Source: Bradyrhizobium sp. CB2312
Lineage (GTDB): Bacteria > Pseudomonadota > Alphaproteobacteria > Rhizobiales > Xanthobacteraceae
Reading direction: 5' to 3'
Assembly: GCF_029714425.1 (NCBI RefSeq)
Contig: NZ_CP121668.1
Coordinates: 5,539,501-5,603,500, forward strand
DNA length: 64,000 nucleotides
Shown in pieces: positions 26,333-34,455 of the stretch. The notes below the pieces were generated by a model that had not been told where the DNA came from, searched no databases, and worked only from the letters and a program-made list of their open reading frames with translations. Every line of letters starts with the position of its first letter. The stretch's first letter is position 1. A program made the translations under genes and the position numbers.

Positions 26333-27193
26333 TTATTCAGCCGACGCCTTGGCGTGGCGCTCGGAGGATTCGAGCGCGGCCTGGCCGAGGCTGCGCCGGC
26401 GCCAGATGGTGCCGACGACCAGCACGACGACGACGCCGAGCGCCGCGCAGAGATATTCACCGCCCGACCCGCCATGGCCGAATTGCAGCGGGATGCGCAT
26501 GCTAGTGAGCATCTTGTCCAGAGAGGCGCCGAGCGGCCCGTCGAACAGCGTGTGCAGCCTGGGCGCGATGCCGGGATCGGTCGCGATCACCTCGCCCGCG
26601 ATCCAGCCGAGCAGCGCAGCACCAGCCCACACCAGCACCGGCAGCTTGGCAAGCAGCGCCATGATCAGCGCCGCACCGGCGACGATCAAGGGAACGCTGA
26701 TGGCAAGGCCGAGGATCAGCAGCGGCACGCTGCCATTGGCGGCAGCCGCGACCGCGATGACGTTGTCGAGGCTCATGACGATGTCGGCGACGACCACGAT
26801 CTGCACGGCCTGCCACAGATGCGAGGCGGACTCGACGCCCTCCTCGTCCTCGTTTTCAGGCACCAGCAACTTGGCCGCGATCACGATCAGCGCGAGACCG
26901 CCGACCAGCTTGAGATAGGGCAGCTCCATCAGGCTGGCGACGATGCCCGTGAAGATGATCCGCAGCAGCACGGCCGCGCCGGCGCCGAGGATCATGCCCC
27001 ACAGCCGGTGCCGCGGCTTCAGGCCGCGGCAGGCAAGCGCGATCACCAGCGCGTTGTCGCCGGAGAGCAGGATGTTGATCCAGATGATCTTGCCGACCGC
27101 AATCCAGAAGGTCGGCTCGGCCATCTCATTGCGGAACTGGGTGAAGAATGCCCCGATCGTAGCGGGATCGAAGATCTGCCAGAGCCAGTTCAC
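26333..27193 (-). CDS. TerC family integral membrane protein
   Basis: 286 residues with about seven membrane segments. The TerC signature acidic residues lie in membrane segments: IIWINILLSGDNALVIALAC near residue 40 and VVVADIVMSLDNVIAVAAAA near residue 140, both with the (S)-x-DN motif. TerC proteins act in metal homeostasis: relatives export manganese or help load exported metalloproteins, and the name comes from tellurite resistance. Start GTG 27193 follows AAAGGAC. It is a single-gene unit between ndk (upstream, same strand) and the siderophore receptor. Confidence 0.9.
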   Translation of the reverse strand: MNWLWQIFDPATIGAFFTQFRNEMAEPTFWIAVGKIIWINILLSGDNALVIALACRGLKPRHRLWGMILGAGAAVLLRIIFTGIVASLMELPYLKLVGGLALIVIAAKLLVPENEDEEGVESASHLWQAVQIVVVADIVMSLDNVIAVAAAANGSVPLLILGLAISVPLIVAGAALIMALLAKLPVLVWAGAALLGWIAGEVIATDPGIAPRLHTLFDGPLGASLDKMLTSMRIPLQFGHGGSGGEYLCAALGVVVVLVVGTIWRRRSLGQAALESSERHAKASAE

Positions 27194-27240
27194 AATGAGT
27201 CCTTTCGCCCCGTCGCCTTGTTAACGCGCCAGCCGAGAGA

Positions 27241-27663
27241 TCAGCCGACGATCTCGTTGCCCGAGAAGAACTGCGCGATCTCGATCGCGGCGGTCTCCGC
27301 GGCGTCCGAGCCGTGGGCCGAGTTCTCGCCGATCGACTTTGCGTAGAGCTTGCGGATGGTGCCGTCGGCGGCCTTGGACGGATCCGTCGCACCCATCGCG
27401 TCGCGGTACTTGGCGATCGCGTTCTCGCCTTCCAGCACCTGCACGACCACCGGGCCCGAGGTCATGAACTCAACGAGCTCGCCGAAGAACGGGCGGGCCT
27501 TGTGGACGGCATAGAAGGTCTCGGCCTGTTCCTTGGTCATGCGGATGCGCTTCTGCGCGACGATGCGCAGGCCCGCTTTTTCGATCACGGCGTTGACCGC
27601 ACCGGTCAGGTTACGCGCGGTCGCATCGGGCTTGATGATCGAGAAAGTGCGTTCGATGGCCAT
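27241..27663 (-). CDS. ndk: Nucleoside diphosphate kinase
   Basis: 140 residues, the standard length. The start [20 protein letters not shown], the Kpn-loop region ([20 protein letters not shown]) and the active-site His in [20 protein letters not shown] (about His117) are all intact. It exchanges the gamma phosphate between nucleoside triphosphates and diphosphates through a phosphohistidine. Strong start ATG 27663 with AAGGACA about 5 nt before it. Confidence 0.97.
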   Translation of the reverse strand: MAIERTFSIIKPDATARNLTGAVNAVIEKAGLRIVAQKRIRMTKEQAETFYAVHKARPFFGELVEFMTSGPVVVQVLEGENAIAKYRDAMGATDPSKAADGTIRKLYAKSIGENSAHGSDAAETAAIEIAQFFSGNEIVG

Positions 27664-27975
27664 AATCTTGTCCTTGAGAAGAAAGCGGTGGTTTTCGAGT
27701 TGCGGGGCTTATATCGGCGCCTTTGCGTTACGGCAAGCGACCGCCCAAACGGCCGCACAGGCGCTTCGCCGCAGGGCCCGGCCCCCGGGATTAAGCATGG
27801 ATTACAACAATTTCACCCAGATGAACCCAATCTGAAACCCCCGTCAGGATTGGGTTCAGCTTCACCGGGGTAAGGTCAGGCCTATCGAAACCGAAGCCAA
27901 TCCAAAGGCAGACCGTTTCGGCGGCCCTTTCATCGACGCGATAGCCCCGCGCCGGCAGTCTTTGAGGAGATCACC
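27664..27975. other. 312-bp gene-free divergent region
   Basis: No credible gene. It contains the ndk promoter (leftward), the leader of the His/Gly-rich peptide gene (rightward) and a strong stem-loop at 27822-27858. Confidence 0.65.
27822..27858. ncRNA. Possible structured RNA or dyad: long stem-loop
   Basis: TGAACCCAATC (27822-27832) pairs perfectly with GATTGGGTTCA (27848-27858); beyond one bulged base a further 4 bp form and the loop is about 8 nt. It lies between divergent ndk and the secreted peptide gene. It could be a small RNA terminator, a leader structure or a protein site. Confidence 0.3.
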
Positions 27976-28230
27976 ATGTTGAGGAAACTTTCGCTTGCCG
28001 CCGTCGCCGCGGTCGCGCTGGGTGCCGCGCTGGCACCGACCTCCGCCTCCGCTCACTGGCATGGCGGGTGGGGCTGGCACGGCGGTGGTGGCGGCTGGCA
28101 CCACGGCTACGGCTGGGGCGGCCCGCGCTTCTATGCCCCCGTCTCTTACGGTTATGGCGGCTGCTACGTGCGCCGGCTGGTCCCGACCCCCTGGGGACCC
28201 CGCTGGCGGCTGATCAACCGCTGCTACTGA
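27976..28230 (+). CDS. Secreted His/Gly/Trp-rich small protein
   Basis: 84 residues. A Sec signal peptide (LRKLSLAAVAAVALGAALAP, cut after SASA) leads to a mature part of about 58 residues rich in Gly, His and Trp (HWHGGWGWHGGGGGWHHGYG), then a Cys-containing tail (GGCYVRRLVPTPWGPRWRLI). The two cysteines could pair in the periplasm, and the histidines could bind metal. Similar secreted peptides are common in Bradyrhizobium with no assigned function. AGGAG lies 8-9 nt upstream of ATG 27976. A terminator follows at 28281. Confidence 0.75.
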   Translation: MLRKLSLAAVAAVALGAALAPTSASAHWHGGWGWHGGGGGWHHGYGWGGPRFYAPVSYGYGGCYVRRLVPTPWGPRWRLINRCY

Positions 28231-28280
28231 GCCCGACAGCACCTTGAGCCCCAGGTACCTTCCCCCAGGTACCTTCCATG

Positions 28281-28320
28281 CGAAGCCCCGGCGTTCCCCC
28301 CTGCGCCGGGGCTTCGTATT
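28281..28320 (+). terminator. Intrinsic terminator
   Basis: CGAAGCCCCGGCG (28281-28293) pairs with CGCCGGGGCTTCG (28304-28316), followed by TATTTG. It ends the secreted His/Gly-rich peptide transcript. A 14-bp tandem duplication containing AGGTACCT lies just before it (28249-28275). Confidence 0.85.
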
Positions 28321-28447
28321 TGCGCGGATATCGCGAATTCATACAATTTTTACTAGAATGTCGGGCATGCCCCGCGGCCGGCGAAACAATTTGGGGGGCC
28401 AAGGACTTGGTACCGTGTCGTTACTCTGAGAACACGGAACCTGCGCG

Positions 28448-28621
28448 ATGGCTGGCCCTTCTGCCAATGACAGCGAACAGATCGACCGGCGCACCAGCCG
28501 CTCGATTTGTGATGCCGTGGGCGAACGGCTCCAGCAGAGCATCCGCCCCGAACCGCGACTGCCGACCCATCTCGAGCAGCTCCTCGACGAGCTGCGGCGG
28601 CGCGACCGCGATCCGCATTGA
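28448..28621 (+). CDS. 57-residue NepR-like protein (possible anti-sigma factor)
   Basis: ATG 28448 to TGA 28621. The product starts MAGPSANDSEQIDRRTSRSI and continues with VGERLQQSIRPEPRLP, then HLEQLLDELRRRD. NepR anti-sigma factors are about 60 residues and share the pattern G-x-x-L-x-x-x-(Y/I) ... (E)P-x-P-x-x-F/L-x-x-LL-x-x-L. This protein matches spacing and hydrophobic positions but not the invariant Phe (Leu here). NepR holds the general stress factor EcfG until phosphorylated PhyR takes NepR away; no phyR or ecfG is in the window, so this would be an orphan copy. The match is by eye only. The gene precedes an ABC-F ATPase by 70 bp. Confidence 0.5.
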   Translation: MAGPSANDSEQIDRRTSRSICDAVGERLQQSIRPEPRLPTHLEQLLDELRRRDRDPH

Positions 28622-28691
28622 TTTGATTCGGACCGCTTAAGGTCACGGAAAAACGGGTTGCGTTCGCGGCGCCTTGCGGTGACAAGGCCCC

Positions 28692-30554
28692 ATGCTTTCC
28701 ATCACCGACCTTTCCATCCGCCTCGCTGGACGCCTCCTGATTGACCAGAGTTCCGTGCAGATCACGCCGGGCTCGCGCGTCGGCATGGTTGGACGCAACG
28801 GCACCGGCAAGTCGACCCTGTTCAAGGTGATCCGCGGCGAGCTCGCGGCCGAGCACGGCACCGTGACGCTACCGCCGCGCTGGCGCGTCGGCAGCCTCGC
28901 GCAGGAAGCGCCGAACGGCCCGGAGAGCCTGATCTCCGTCGTGCTCAAGGCCGATCTCGAACGCGACGCGCTGCTTCACGAAGCCGAAAGCGCGACCGAC
29001 CCGCACCGCATCGCGGAGATCCAGACACGGCTCGTCGACATCGACGCGCATTCGGCGCCCGCGCGCGCCGCCGCGATCCTCTCCGGTCTCGGCTTCTCCG
29101 CCGCCGACCAGCTGCGCCCCTGCGCCGAATTCTCCGGCGGCTGGCGCATGCGCGTCGCACTTGCCGCAACGCTGTTCGCCGCCCCTGACTTGCTGCTGCT
29201 CGACGAGCCCACCAACTATCTCGACCTCGAAGGCACGTTGTGGCTGGAGGATCACCTCGCGCATTATCCGCGCACGGTGATCGTGATCAGCCATGACCGC
29301 GACCTGCTCGATAGCTCGGTCGACCAGATCCTGCATCTGGAGCGCGGCAAGCTCACGCTCTACAAGGGCACCTATTCCTCCTTCGAGGAGCAACGCGCCG
29401 CGCGCGAGCTGCTCGATGCCAAGGCCGTCAAGCGCCAGGAAGCCGAACGTGCGCGCTTGCAAGCCTTCGTCGACCGCTTCAAGGCCAAGGCCTCGAAAGC
29501 CCGGCAGGCACAGTCTCGCGTCAAGATGCTGGAGCGGCTGAAGCCGATCACGGCGCTGGTCACCGAGGACGTGCGCGAGATCACTTTCCCCGCGCCGGAG
29601 AAGATCCTGTCGCCGCCGATCATCGCGGTGGACAACGCCTCCGTCGGTTACGACCCGGCAGCGCCCGTGCTCGGCCGAGTCACCTTGCGCATCGACAACG
29701 ACGACCGCATCGCCCTCCTCGGCGCCAACGGCAACGGCAAGTCGACACTTGTAAAACTGCTCGCCGGGCGCCTTGCGCCCTTCTCCGGCAAGGTGACGCG
29801 CGCGGACAAGCTGTCGATCGCCTATTTCGCACAGCACCAGCTCGACGAATTGAACGAGGACGCCTCCGCCTACGACCACGTCCGCAAGCTGATGGGCGAT
29901 GCTCCCGAGGCAAAGGTGCGGGCGCGCGCCGGCGCGATCGGCTTCTCCGGCAAGGCCGCCGACACCAAGGCCGGCAAATTGTCGGGCGGCGAGAAGGCGC
30001 GCCTGCTGCTGGGGCTTGCCACCTTCTTCGGCCCGAACATGATCATCCTGGACGAGCCGACCAACCATCTCGACATCGACAGCCGCGCGGCGCTCGCCGA
30101 AGCCATCAACGAATTCCCCGGCGCGGTGATCATGGTCTCGCATGACCGCTATCTGATCGAGGCCTGCGCCGAGCGGCTCTGGATCGTCGCCGACCGCACC
30201 GTCACCAATTACGACGGCGATCTCGACGAGTACCGCCGCCTGGTGCTGTCCACGCGCAATGCCGAGCCGGCCCCACGCGAGCGCAGCGCGCCGAGCGAGA
30301 AGCCGCAGCGGCCCAGATCGGACAATCGCGGCTCGCTGAAGAAGCGCATTGCCGACGCCGAATCCGAGATCGCGCGCGTCACCGACATCATCGCCAAGAT
30401 CGATACCGCGCTCGCCCTGCCCGACATCTTTACGCGCGATCCCAAGCAGGCCGCGCAACTCTCAAAGGCCCGCGCCAACGCCGCCGACGCGCTCGCGCGC
30501 GCGGAGGAGCAATGGCTCGAGGCAAGCGCGCAGTTCGACGAAGCCGCCAGCTGA
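28692..30554 (+). CDS. ABC-F family ATPase (Uup/YheS-like)
   Basis: 620 residues, two ABC ATPase domains and no membrane domain. First: Walker A GRNGTGKST, signature SGGWRMRVALA, Walker B LLLLDEPTNYLD. Second: Walker A GANGNGKST, signature LSGGEKARLLLGLA, Walker B MIILDEPTNHLD. The charged linker between them (residues about 240-310) and a C-terminal coiled coil (LKKRIADAESEIARVTDIIA) are typical of ABC-F translation factors, which act on the ribosome E site in the cytoplasm. Whether it is the Uup or another subgroup cannot be settled without a tree. ATG 28692. Confidence 0.93.
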   Translation: MLSITDLSIRLAGRLLIDQSSVQITPGSRVGMVGRNGTGKSTLFKVIRGELAAEHGTVTLPPRWRVGSLAQEAPNGPESLISVVLKADLERDALLHEAESATDPHRIAEIQTRLVDIDAHSAPARAAAILSGLGFSAADQLRPCAEFSGGWRMRVALAATLFAAPDLLLLDEPTNYLDLEGTLWLEDHLAHYPRTVIVISHDRDLLDSSVDQILHLERGKLTLYKGTYSSFEEQRAARELLDAKAVKRQEAERARLQAFVDRFKAKASKARQAQSRVKMLERLKPITALVTEDVREITFPAPEKILSPPIIAVDNASVGYDPAAPVLGRVTLRIDNDDRIALLGANGNGKSTLVKLLAGRLAPFSGKVTRADKLSIAYFAQHQLDELNEDASAYDHVRKLMGDAPEAKVRARAGAIGFSGKAADTKAGKLSGGEKARLLLGLATFFGPNMIILDEPTNHLDIDSRAALAEAINEFPGAVIMVSHDRYLIEACAERLWIVADRTVTNYDGDLDEYRRLVLSTRNAEPAPRERSAPSEKPQRPRSDNRGSLKKRIADAESEIARVTDIIAKIDTALALPDIFTRDPKQAAQLSKARANAADALARAEEQWLEASAQFDEAAS

Positions 30555-30625
30555 CTTCAAGATCCGCAAAACAACCCCATGCACAGTAGCGAAGCCATTG
30601 AATAGGCTCAGCTAACCGGAAAGGC

Positions 30626-32077
30626 CTAGCGTTCCCGCATGATCTCGTGCCGGTAGCGCTGCAATGGCGACAAAAGGTAACTGAGTATGGTGCGTGAGCC
30701 GGTCCGGATTTCCACCGTCACGGCCATTCCCGGCGACAGGCTGACGAGGCGGTCGTCCACCTGCATCTGGGTGCGATCGAGCGAGATGCGGGCGCTGTAG
30801 CTGAGCTCCTGCCCGGTGGGCTCGCTGCTGTCATGCTGCTGCCCGAGCGCGCGGTCGCCGCGCTCCGGCGGGCGGTCGCGGATGATGGCGTCCTGCGAGA
30901 CACTCAGCACGCGGCCTTCCAGCAGGCCGTAGCGGGTGAAATTGAAGGTGTCGATCTTGATCGCGGCGCCCTGCCCGGCCTCGACGAAGCCGATGTCGCG
31001 ATTGGAGATCATTGCCTCGACCTCTAGGCGCGTATCCGACGGCACGATCACCAGCAGCGATTGCGCTGGCGTGACCACACCGCCGACGGTGTGGACAGCT
31101 AGCTGCTGCACGACACCGTCAACCGGTGACGTCAGTTGCTGCAAGCTGGTCCGCTGCTCCGCCTTGATCAGGTCGCGCGCAACGCTATTGGCCTTCTGCT
31201 CGCTCTTGGCGAGCTCGTCGGAGATGCTCTTCCTGTACTCGGCCACAGCTTGCGTGCGGGTCTCGCGGATCGCGGCGACGGCGGACTCTGCTTCCTTCAA
31301 GCGGCTGTTCTGGACGCGAAGCTCCTCCTGCTGCTCGATCTGAAGCTGAAGCGTCTCGTAATAGGTCAACTTCGAGCCGATCTCCTTCTCCATCAGCGTC
31401 TTGCGGATATCGACGCGCTGCTGCGTGACCGGGAGCAACGCATCGAGCTTGTGGATCGTCGCCGCAATGGTCTGATGCTCGGCGTCCTTCTGCGCCTCCT
31501 GGCGCGCAAGCGCCGCGAGCTTGGCACGATGCTCGCCGACCTGGCTCGCGAGCAACTGCCGCTGCGTCGTCACCAGCACGGGGTCGGCATCCGCGGGTGC
31601 AACGAGATCAACCGAAGCATCTTCGCCAGCCATCAGCGCGGCGCGGAGACGCACGATATTGAGACGCTCGGCCATGAGATCGTCATGCAGGCGATCGCGC
31701 TCGGCGGCATTCACAGTTGGATCGAGCTCGATCAGCACGTCGCCGGATTTGACCGCCTGCCCGTCCTGCACGCGGATCGCACGTACCACGCCGGTCTCGA
31801 ACGGCTGGACCACCTTGCTGCGCCCGCTCGACACGACCTTCCCGGTCGCGGACGCCACGATGTCGATCGTGCCCCAGGCGGACCACGCCAGCGCCGCGCA
31901 GACCAGAAGCATCAGGACGATCGCGATGGCGCGGCCGATCGGCGACGGCGGTGTCTCGGTGATCTCCAGCGCCGCCGGCAGGAACGCGATTTCCTCGGCG
32001 CGCCGGGTATTTGCGTTCCTGAAGGGAACGACGGTCTGTTCCGGCTTTCGGGCCGGCACGGTGCTAGCCGACCTCAT
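30626..32077 (-). CDS. Type I secretion membrane fusion protein, HlyD family
   Basis: 483 residues from ATG 32077, which follows AGGGAGG and overlaps the end of the ABC transporter gene by 14 bp. One membrane anchor lies near the N-terminus (AIAIVLMLLVCAALAWSAWG); a lipoyl half-motif (GKVVSSGRSKVVQPFETGVV, RAIRVQDGQAVKSGDVLIEL) comes next, a long coiled-coil hairpin (about 115-335) and the second lipoyl part (TSPVDGVVQQLAVHTVGGVV), ending in a beta-barrel. It bridges the inner-membrane exporter and a TolC-type outer membrane channel. It would work with the ABC exporter and the RTX substrate encoded upstream in the same operon. No TolC gene is in the window. Confidence 0.93.
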   Translation of the reverse strand: MRSASTVPARKPEQTVVPFRNANTRRAEEIAFLPAALEITETPPSPIGRAIAIVLMLLVCAALAWSAWGTIDIVASATGKVVSSGRSKVVQPFETGVVRAIRVQDGQAVKSGDVLIELDPTVNAAERDRLHDDLMAERLNIVRLRAALMAGEDASVDLVAPADADPVLVTTQRQLLASQVGEHRAKLAALARQEAQKDAEHQTIAATIHKLDALLPVTQQRVDIRKTLMEKEIGSKLTYYETLQLQIEQQEELRVQNSRLKEAESAVAAIRETRTQAVAEYRKSISDELAKSEQKANSVARDLIKAEQRTSLQQLTSPVDGVVQQLAVHTVGGVVTPAQSLLVIVPSDTRLEVEAMISNRDIGFVEAGQGAAIKIDTFNFTRYGLLEGRVLSVSQDAIIRDRPPERGDRALGQQHDSSEPTGQELSYSARISLDRTQMQVDDRLVSLSPGMAVTVEIRTGSRTILSYLLSPLQRYRHEIMRER

Positions 32078-34196
32078 AGAGGCCTCCCTGAAGGCGGTGC
32101 AGGGCCGCATAGCGGCCGCCGGTCTTGATCAAGGCGTCATGCGTGCCGTCCTCGACCAGACGTCCCCGCTCCAGCGTGAAGATGCGGTCGGCGCCGCGCA
32201 CGGTGGACAGACGATGCGCGATGATCAGAACCGTGCGGCCCTTCGCGATCTCCTTCATGTTGTCGTGGATGATCCGCTCGCTCTCATAGTCGAGCGCGCT
32301 GGTGGCCTCATCGAAGATCAGGATGCGGGGATTGCTCACCAGTGCGCGGGCGATCGCAATGCGCTGGCGCTGCCCGCCCGACAGCGTCGAGCCGCGCTCA
32401 CCCACCACGGTGTCGTAGCCTTCGGGGAGCTCCAGAATGAAATCGTGCGCGCCCGCAAGCCTTGCCGCCGCCATGATGCGCTCCATCGGCAGGGCTGGAT
32501 CGGCCAGCGCGATGTTGTCGCGCACCGAACGGTTGAACAGCATGTTCTCCTGCAGCACGACGCCGATCTGCCGCCGCAGCCAGGCCGGATCGGTCATGAC
32601 GAGGTCCATGCCGTCGATCAGCACGCGGCCGCCCTGCGGCAGGTAGAGCCGCTGCACCAGCTTTGCGAAGGTGCTCTTGCCCGAGCCCGACGAACCGACG
32701 ATGCCGACGGTCTGGCCCGCCGGAATCTCGAACGAGACGTCGTGCAGGATTTCCGGTCCATCGAGCCGGTAGCGGAACGCGACGCGCTCGAAGCGGATGT
32801 TGCCCTGAAGCGGCGGCAGCCCGGCGCGGCCGGCGGAGTAAGCCGGCTCCGCCGCGCTGTTGAGGATGTCGCCGAGCCGCGCGATCGAGAGCCGCGCCTG
32901 GTGGAAATCCTGCCAGACCTGCGCCAGTCGCAGCACCGGCGCCGAGACTCTGCCTGCAAAGATGTTGAAGGCGACGAGCTCGCCGACGGTCAAGGCGTCA
33001 CCGATCACGAGCCGCGCGCCGACATAGAGGATGGCGGCGGTGACGACCTTGCTGACGAACTGCACGAGCTGGCTCGCGGTGTTGCCGAGGCTGCTGACGC
33101 CAAAGCTCGCGGAGACGTAAGCAGCGAGCTGCTCTTCCCAGCGCCGCTGCATCTGCGGCTCGACCGCCATCGCCTTCAACGTCTCGATGCCGCTGACGCT
33201 TTCGACCAGGAATGCCTGGTTCTCGGCGCCGCGGCGGAATTTCTCCTCCAGCCTGCGGCGGAACAACGGCGTCGCCACCGCCGAGATCGCGATGTAGAAC
33301 GGGAACGAGCCCAGCACGATGCAGGTCATGACAGGCGAATAGGCGAACATCACCGCCAGAAACACCGAGGTGAAGACCAGGTCGATGAGCAACGTCAGCG
33401 ACGATGAGGTGATGAAATTGCGGATATTCTCGAGCTCGCGCACCCGTGCCACGGAATCGCCGACGCGCCTTGCCTGGAACCAGGCCATCGGCAGCGCCAA
33501 CAGATGGTGGAACAGCCGCGCGCCGAGCTCGACGTCGATGCGGTTGGTGGTGTGCGCGAACAGATAGTTGCGCAGGATCCCGAGCACCGTGTCGAACAGC
33601 GAGACGACGACGAGGCCGATCACCAGCACGTCGAGCGTGGACAACGAGCGGTGCACCAGCACCTTGTCGATCACGACCTGGAAGAACAGTGGCGAGACCA
33701 GCGCGAACAGCTGAAGGAAGAACGAGGCGGCCACCACCTCGCCCAGCAGCCGCCGATACTTGCCGATCGCACCGATGAACCAGGTGATGTCGAAGCGGCG
33801 TCCAAGGTCGGAGAGCCCGGCGCGCCGGGCCATCAGGATCAAGCTGCCGTCCCAGAGCGCGACAAGCTCGTCGCGCTCCATGAACACCGGCCGCTGCGCC
33901 TGCGGCGACTGCACCAGCACCTTGTCGGTCGTGGCTTTGGCGATGACCATGAAGCTGCCGTCACGCAGCATCGCGATCGCCGGCAGCGGGGTATCCGACA
34001 GACGCTTCCATTCCGTTCGATAGGTTCGTGCCTTCAGTCCGAGCGACCTGGCGCAGCGGACGATGTCCGCTGCGCCGAAACGGGTCGTGCCCAGCCGGTG
34101 CCTGAGCTGGTCGCGGTCGGCCGCGACACCCTGCAGATGCAGCAGGGTAAGCAGCGCGTCGAGACCCGTGTCAGGCAAGACCACGTTCGTCGTCAT
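32064..34196 (-). CDS. Type I secretion ABC transporter/ATPase (HlyB-like)
   Basis: 710 residues from ATG 34196 (GGAG 7 nt upstream). An N-terminal C39-like domain (about 1-125) reads [20 protein letters not shown], with no Cys at the peptidase position, so it is a docking domain as in HlyB and not an active protease. Six membrane segments follow (about 160-440), then the nucleotide-binding domain: Walker [21 protein letters not shown], signature [15 protein letters not shown], Walker [13 protein letters not shown]. It would export the upstream RTX protein in one step. The gene lies 259 bp after the RTX stop; the gap holds palindromic repeats. Confidence 0.95.
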   Translation of the reverse strand: MTTNVVLPDTGLDALLTLLHLQGVAADRDQLRHRLGTTRFGAADIVRCARSLGLKARTYRTEWKRLSDTPLPAIAMLRDGSFMVIAKATTDKVLVQSPQAQRPVFMERDELVALWDGSLILMARRAGLSDLGRRFDITWFIGAIGKYRRLLGEVVAASFFLQLFALVSPLFFQVVIDKVLVHRSLSTLDVLVIGLVVVSLFDTVLGILRNYLFAHTTNRIDVELGARLFHHLLALPMAWFQARRVGDSVARVRELENIRNFITSSSLTLLIDLVFTSVFLAVMFAYSPVMTCIVLGSFPFYIAISAVATPLFRRRLEEKFRRGAENQAFLVESVSGIETLKAMAVEPQMQRRWEEQLAAYVSASFGVSSLGNTASQLVQFVSKVVTAAILYVGARLVIGDALTVGELVAFNIFAGRVSAPVLRLAQVWQDFHQARLSIARLGDILNSAAEPAYSAGRAGLPPLQGNIRFERVAFRYRLDGPEILHDVSFEIPAGQTVGIVGSSGSGKSTFAKLVQRLYLPQGGRVLIDGMDLVMTDPAWLRRQIGVVLQENMLFNRSVRDNIALADPALPMERIMAAARLAGAHDFILELPEGYDTVVGERGSTLSGGQRQRIAIARALVSNPRILIFDEATSALDYESERIIHDNMKEIAKGRTVLIIAHRLSTVRGADRIFTLERGRLVEDGTHDALIKTGGRYAALHRLQGGLYEVG

Positions 34197-34237
34197 GGGT
34201 GTTCTCCGGAGCGGAGCAGCTAGAGCGGGATGTCGAT

Positions 34238-34257
34238 CTCTCCCGCTTGCGGGAGAG
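34238..34257. repeat. REP-like palindrome
   Basis: CTCTCCCGC-TT-GCGGGAGAG. A related copy with arms in the opposite order lies at 34393-34416. Sequences of this kind recur in Bradyrhizobium intergenic DNA. Confidence 0.75.
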
Positions 34258-34392
34258 GTAGCGGCCGCCGTGGGGCGGCCCTTTTTCTCGAAGGACACCG
34301 AGGCGAAGCCTCGACTTTGGTGCAGCGGCGGGTGAGCGCTTTCTCCTCTTGCTCCTCTTGGGGTTCTCGATGCGGAGACACCCCCACCCCGG

Positions 34393-34416
34393 CCCTCCCC
34401 CGCAAGCGGGAGAGGG
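34393..34416. repeat. REP-like palindrome, second copy
   Basis: CCCTCCCCCGC-AA-GCGGGAGAGGG, near-perfect arms, related to 34238-34257. Confidence 0.75.
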
Positions 34417-34455
34417 AGCGCACCTACGTCGTTGCAACGGCAGCTTTCATCAAGC

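Larger units (their letters stand above)
34197..34455. other. 259-bp gap between RTX and exporter genes with palindromes
   Basis: No gene. It holds two related inverted repeats: CTCTCCCGC-TT-GCGGGAGAG (34238-34257) and a GC-rich one of the same family with the loop AA (34393-34416). They may lower expression of the exporter relative to the substrate. Confidence 0.6.

Noticed and set aside
32064..34196. Active C39 peptidase in the exporter, implying a bacteriocin-type leader
   Set aside because: The N-terminal domain has no Cys at the catalytic position, and the substrate is an RTX protein with no double-Gly leader.
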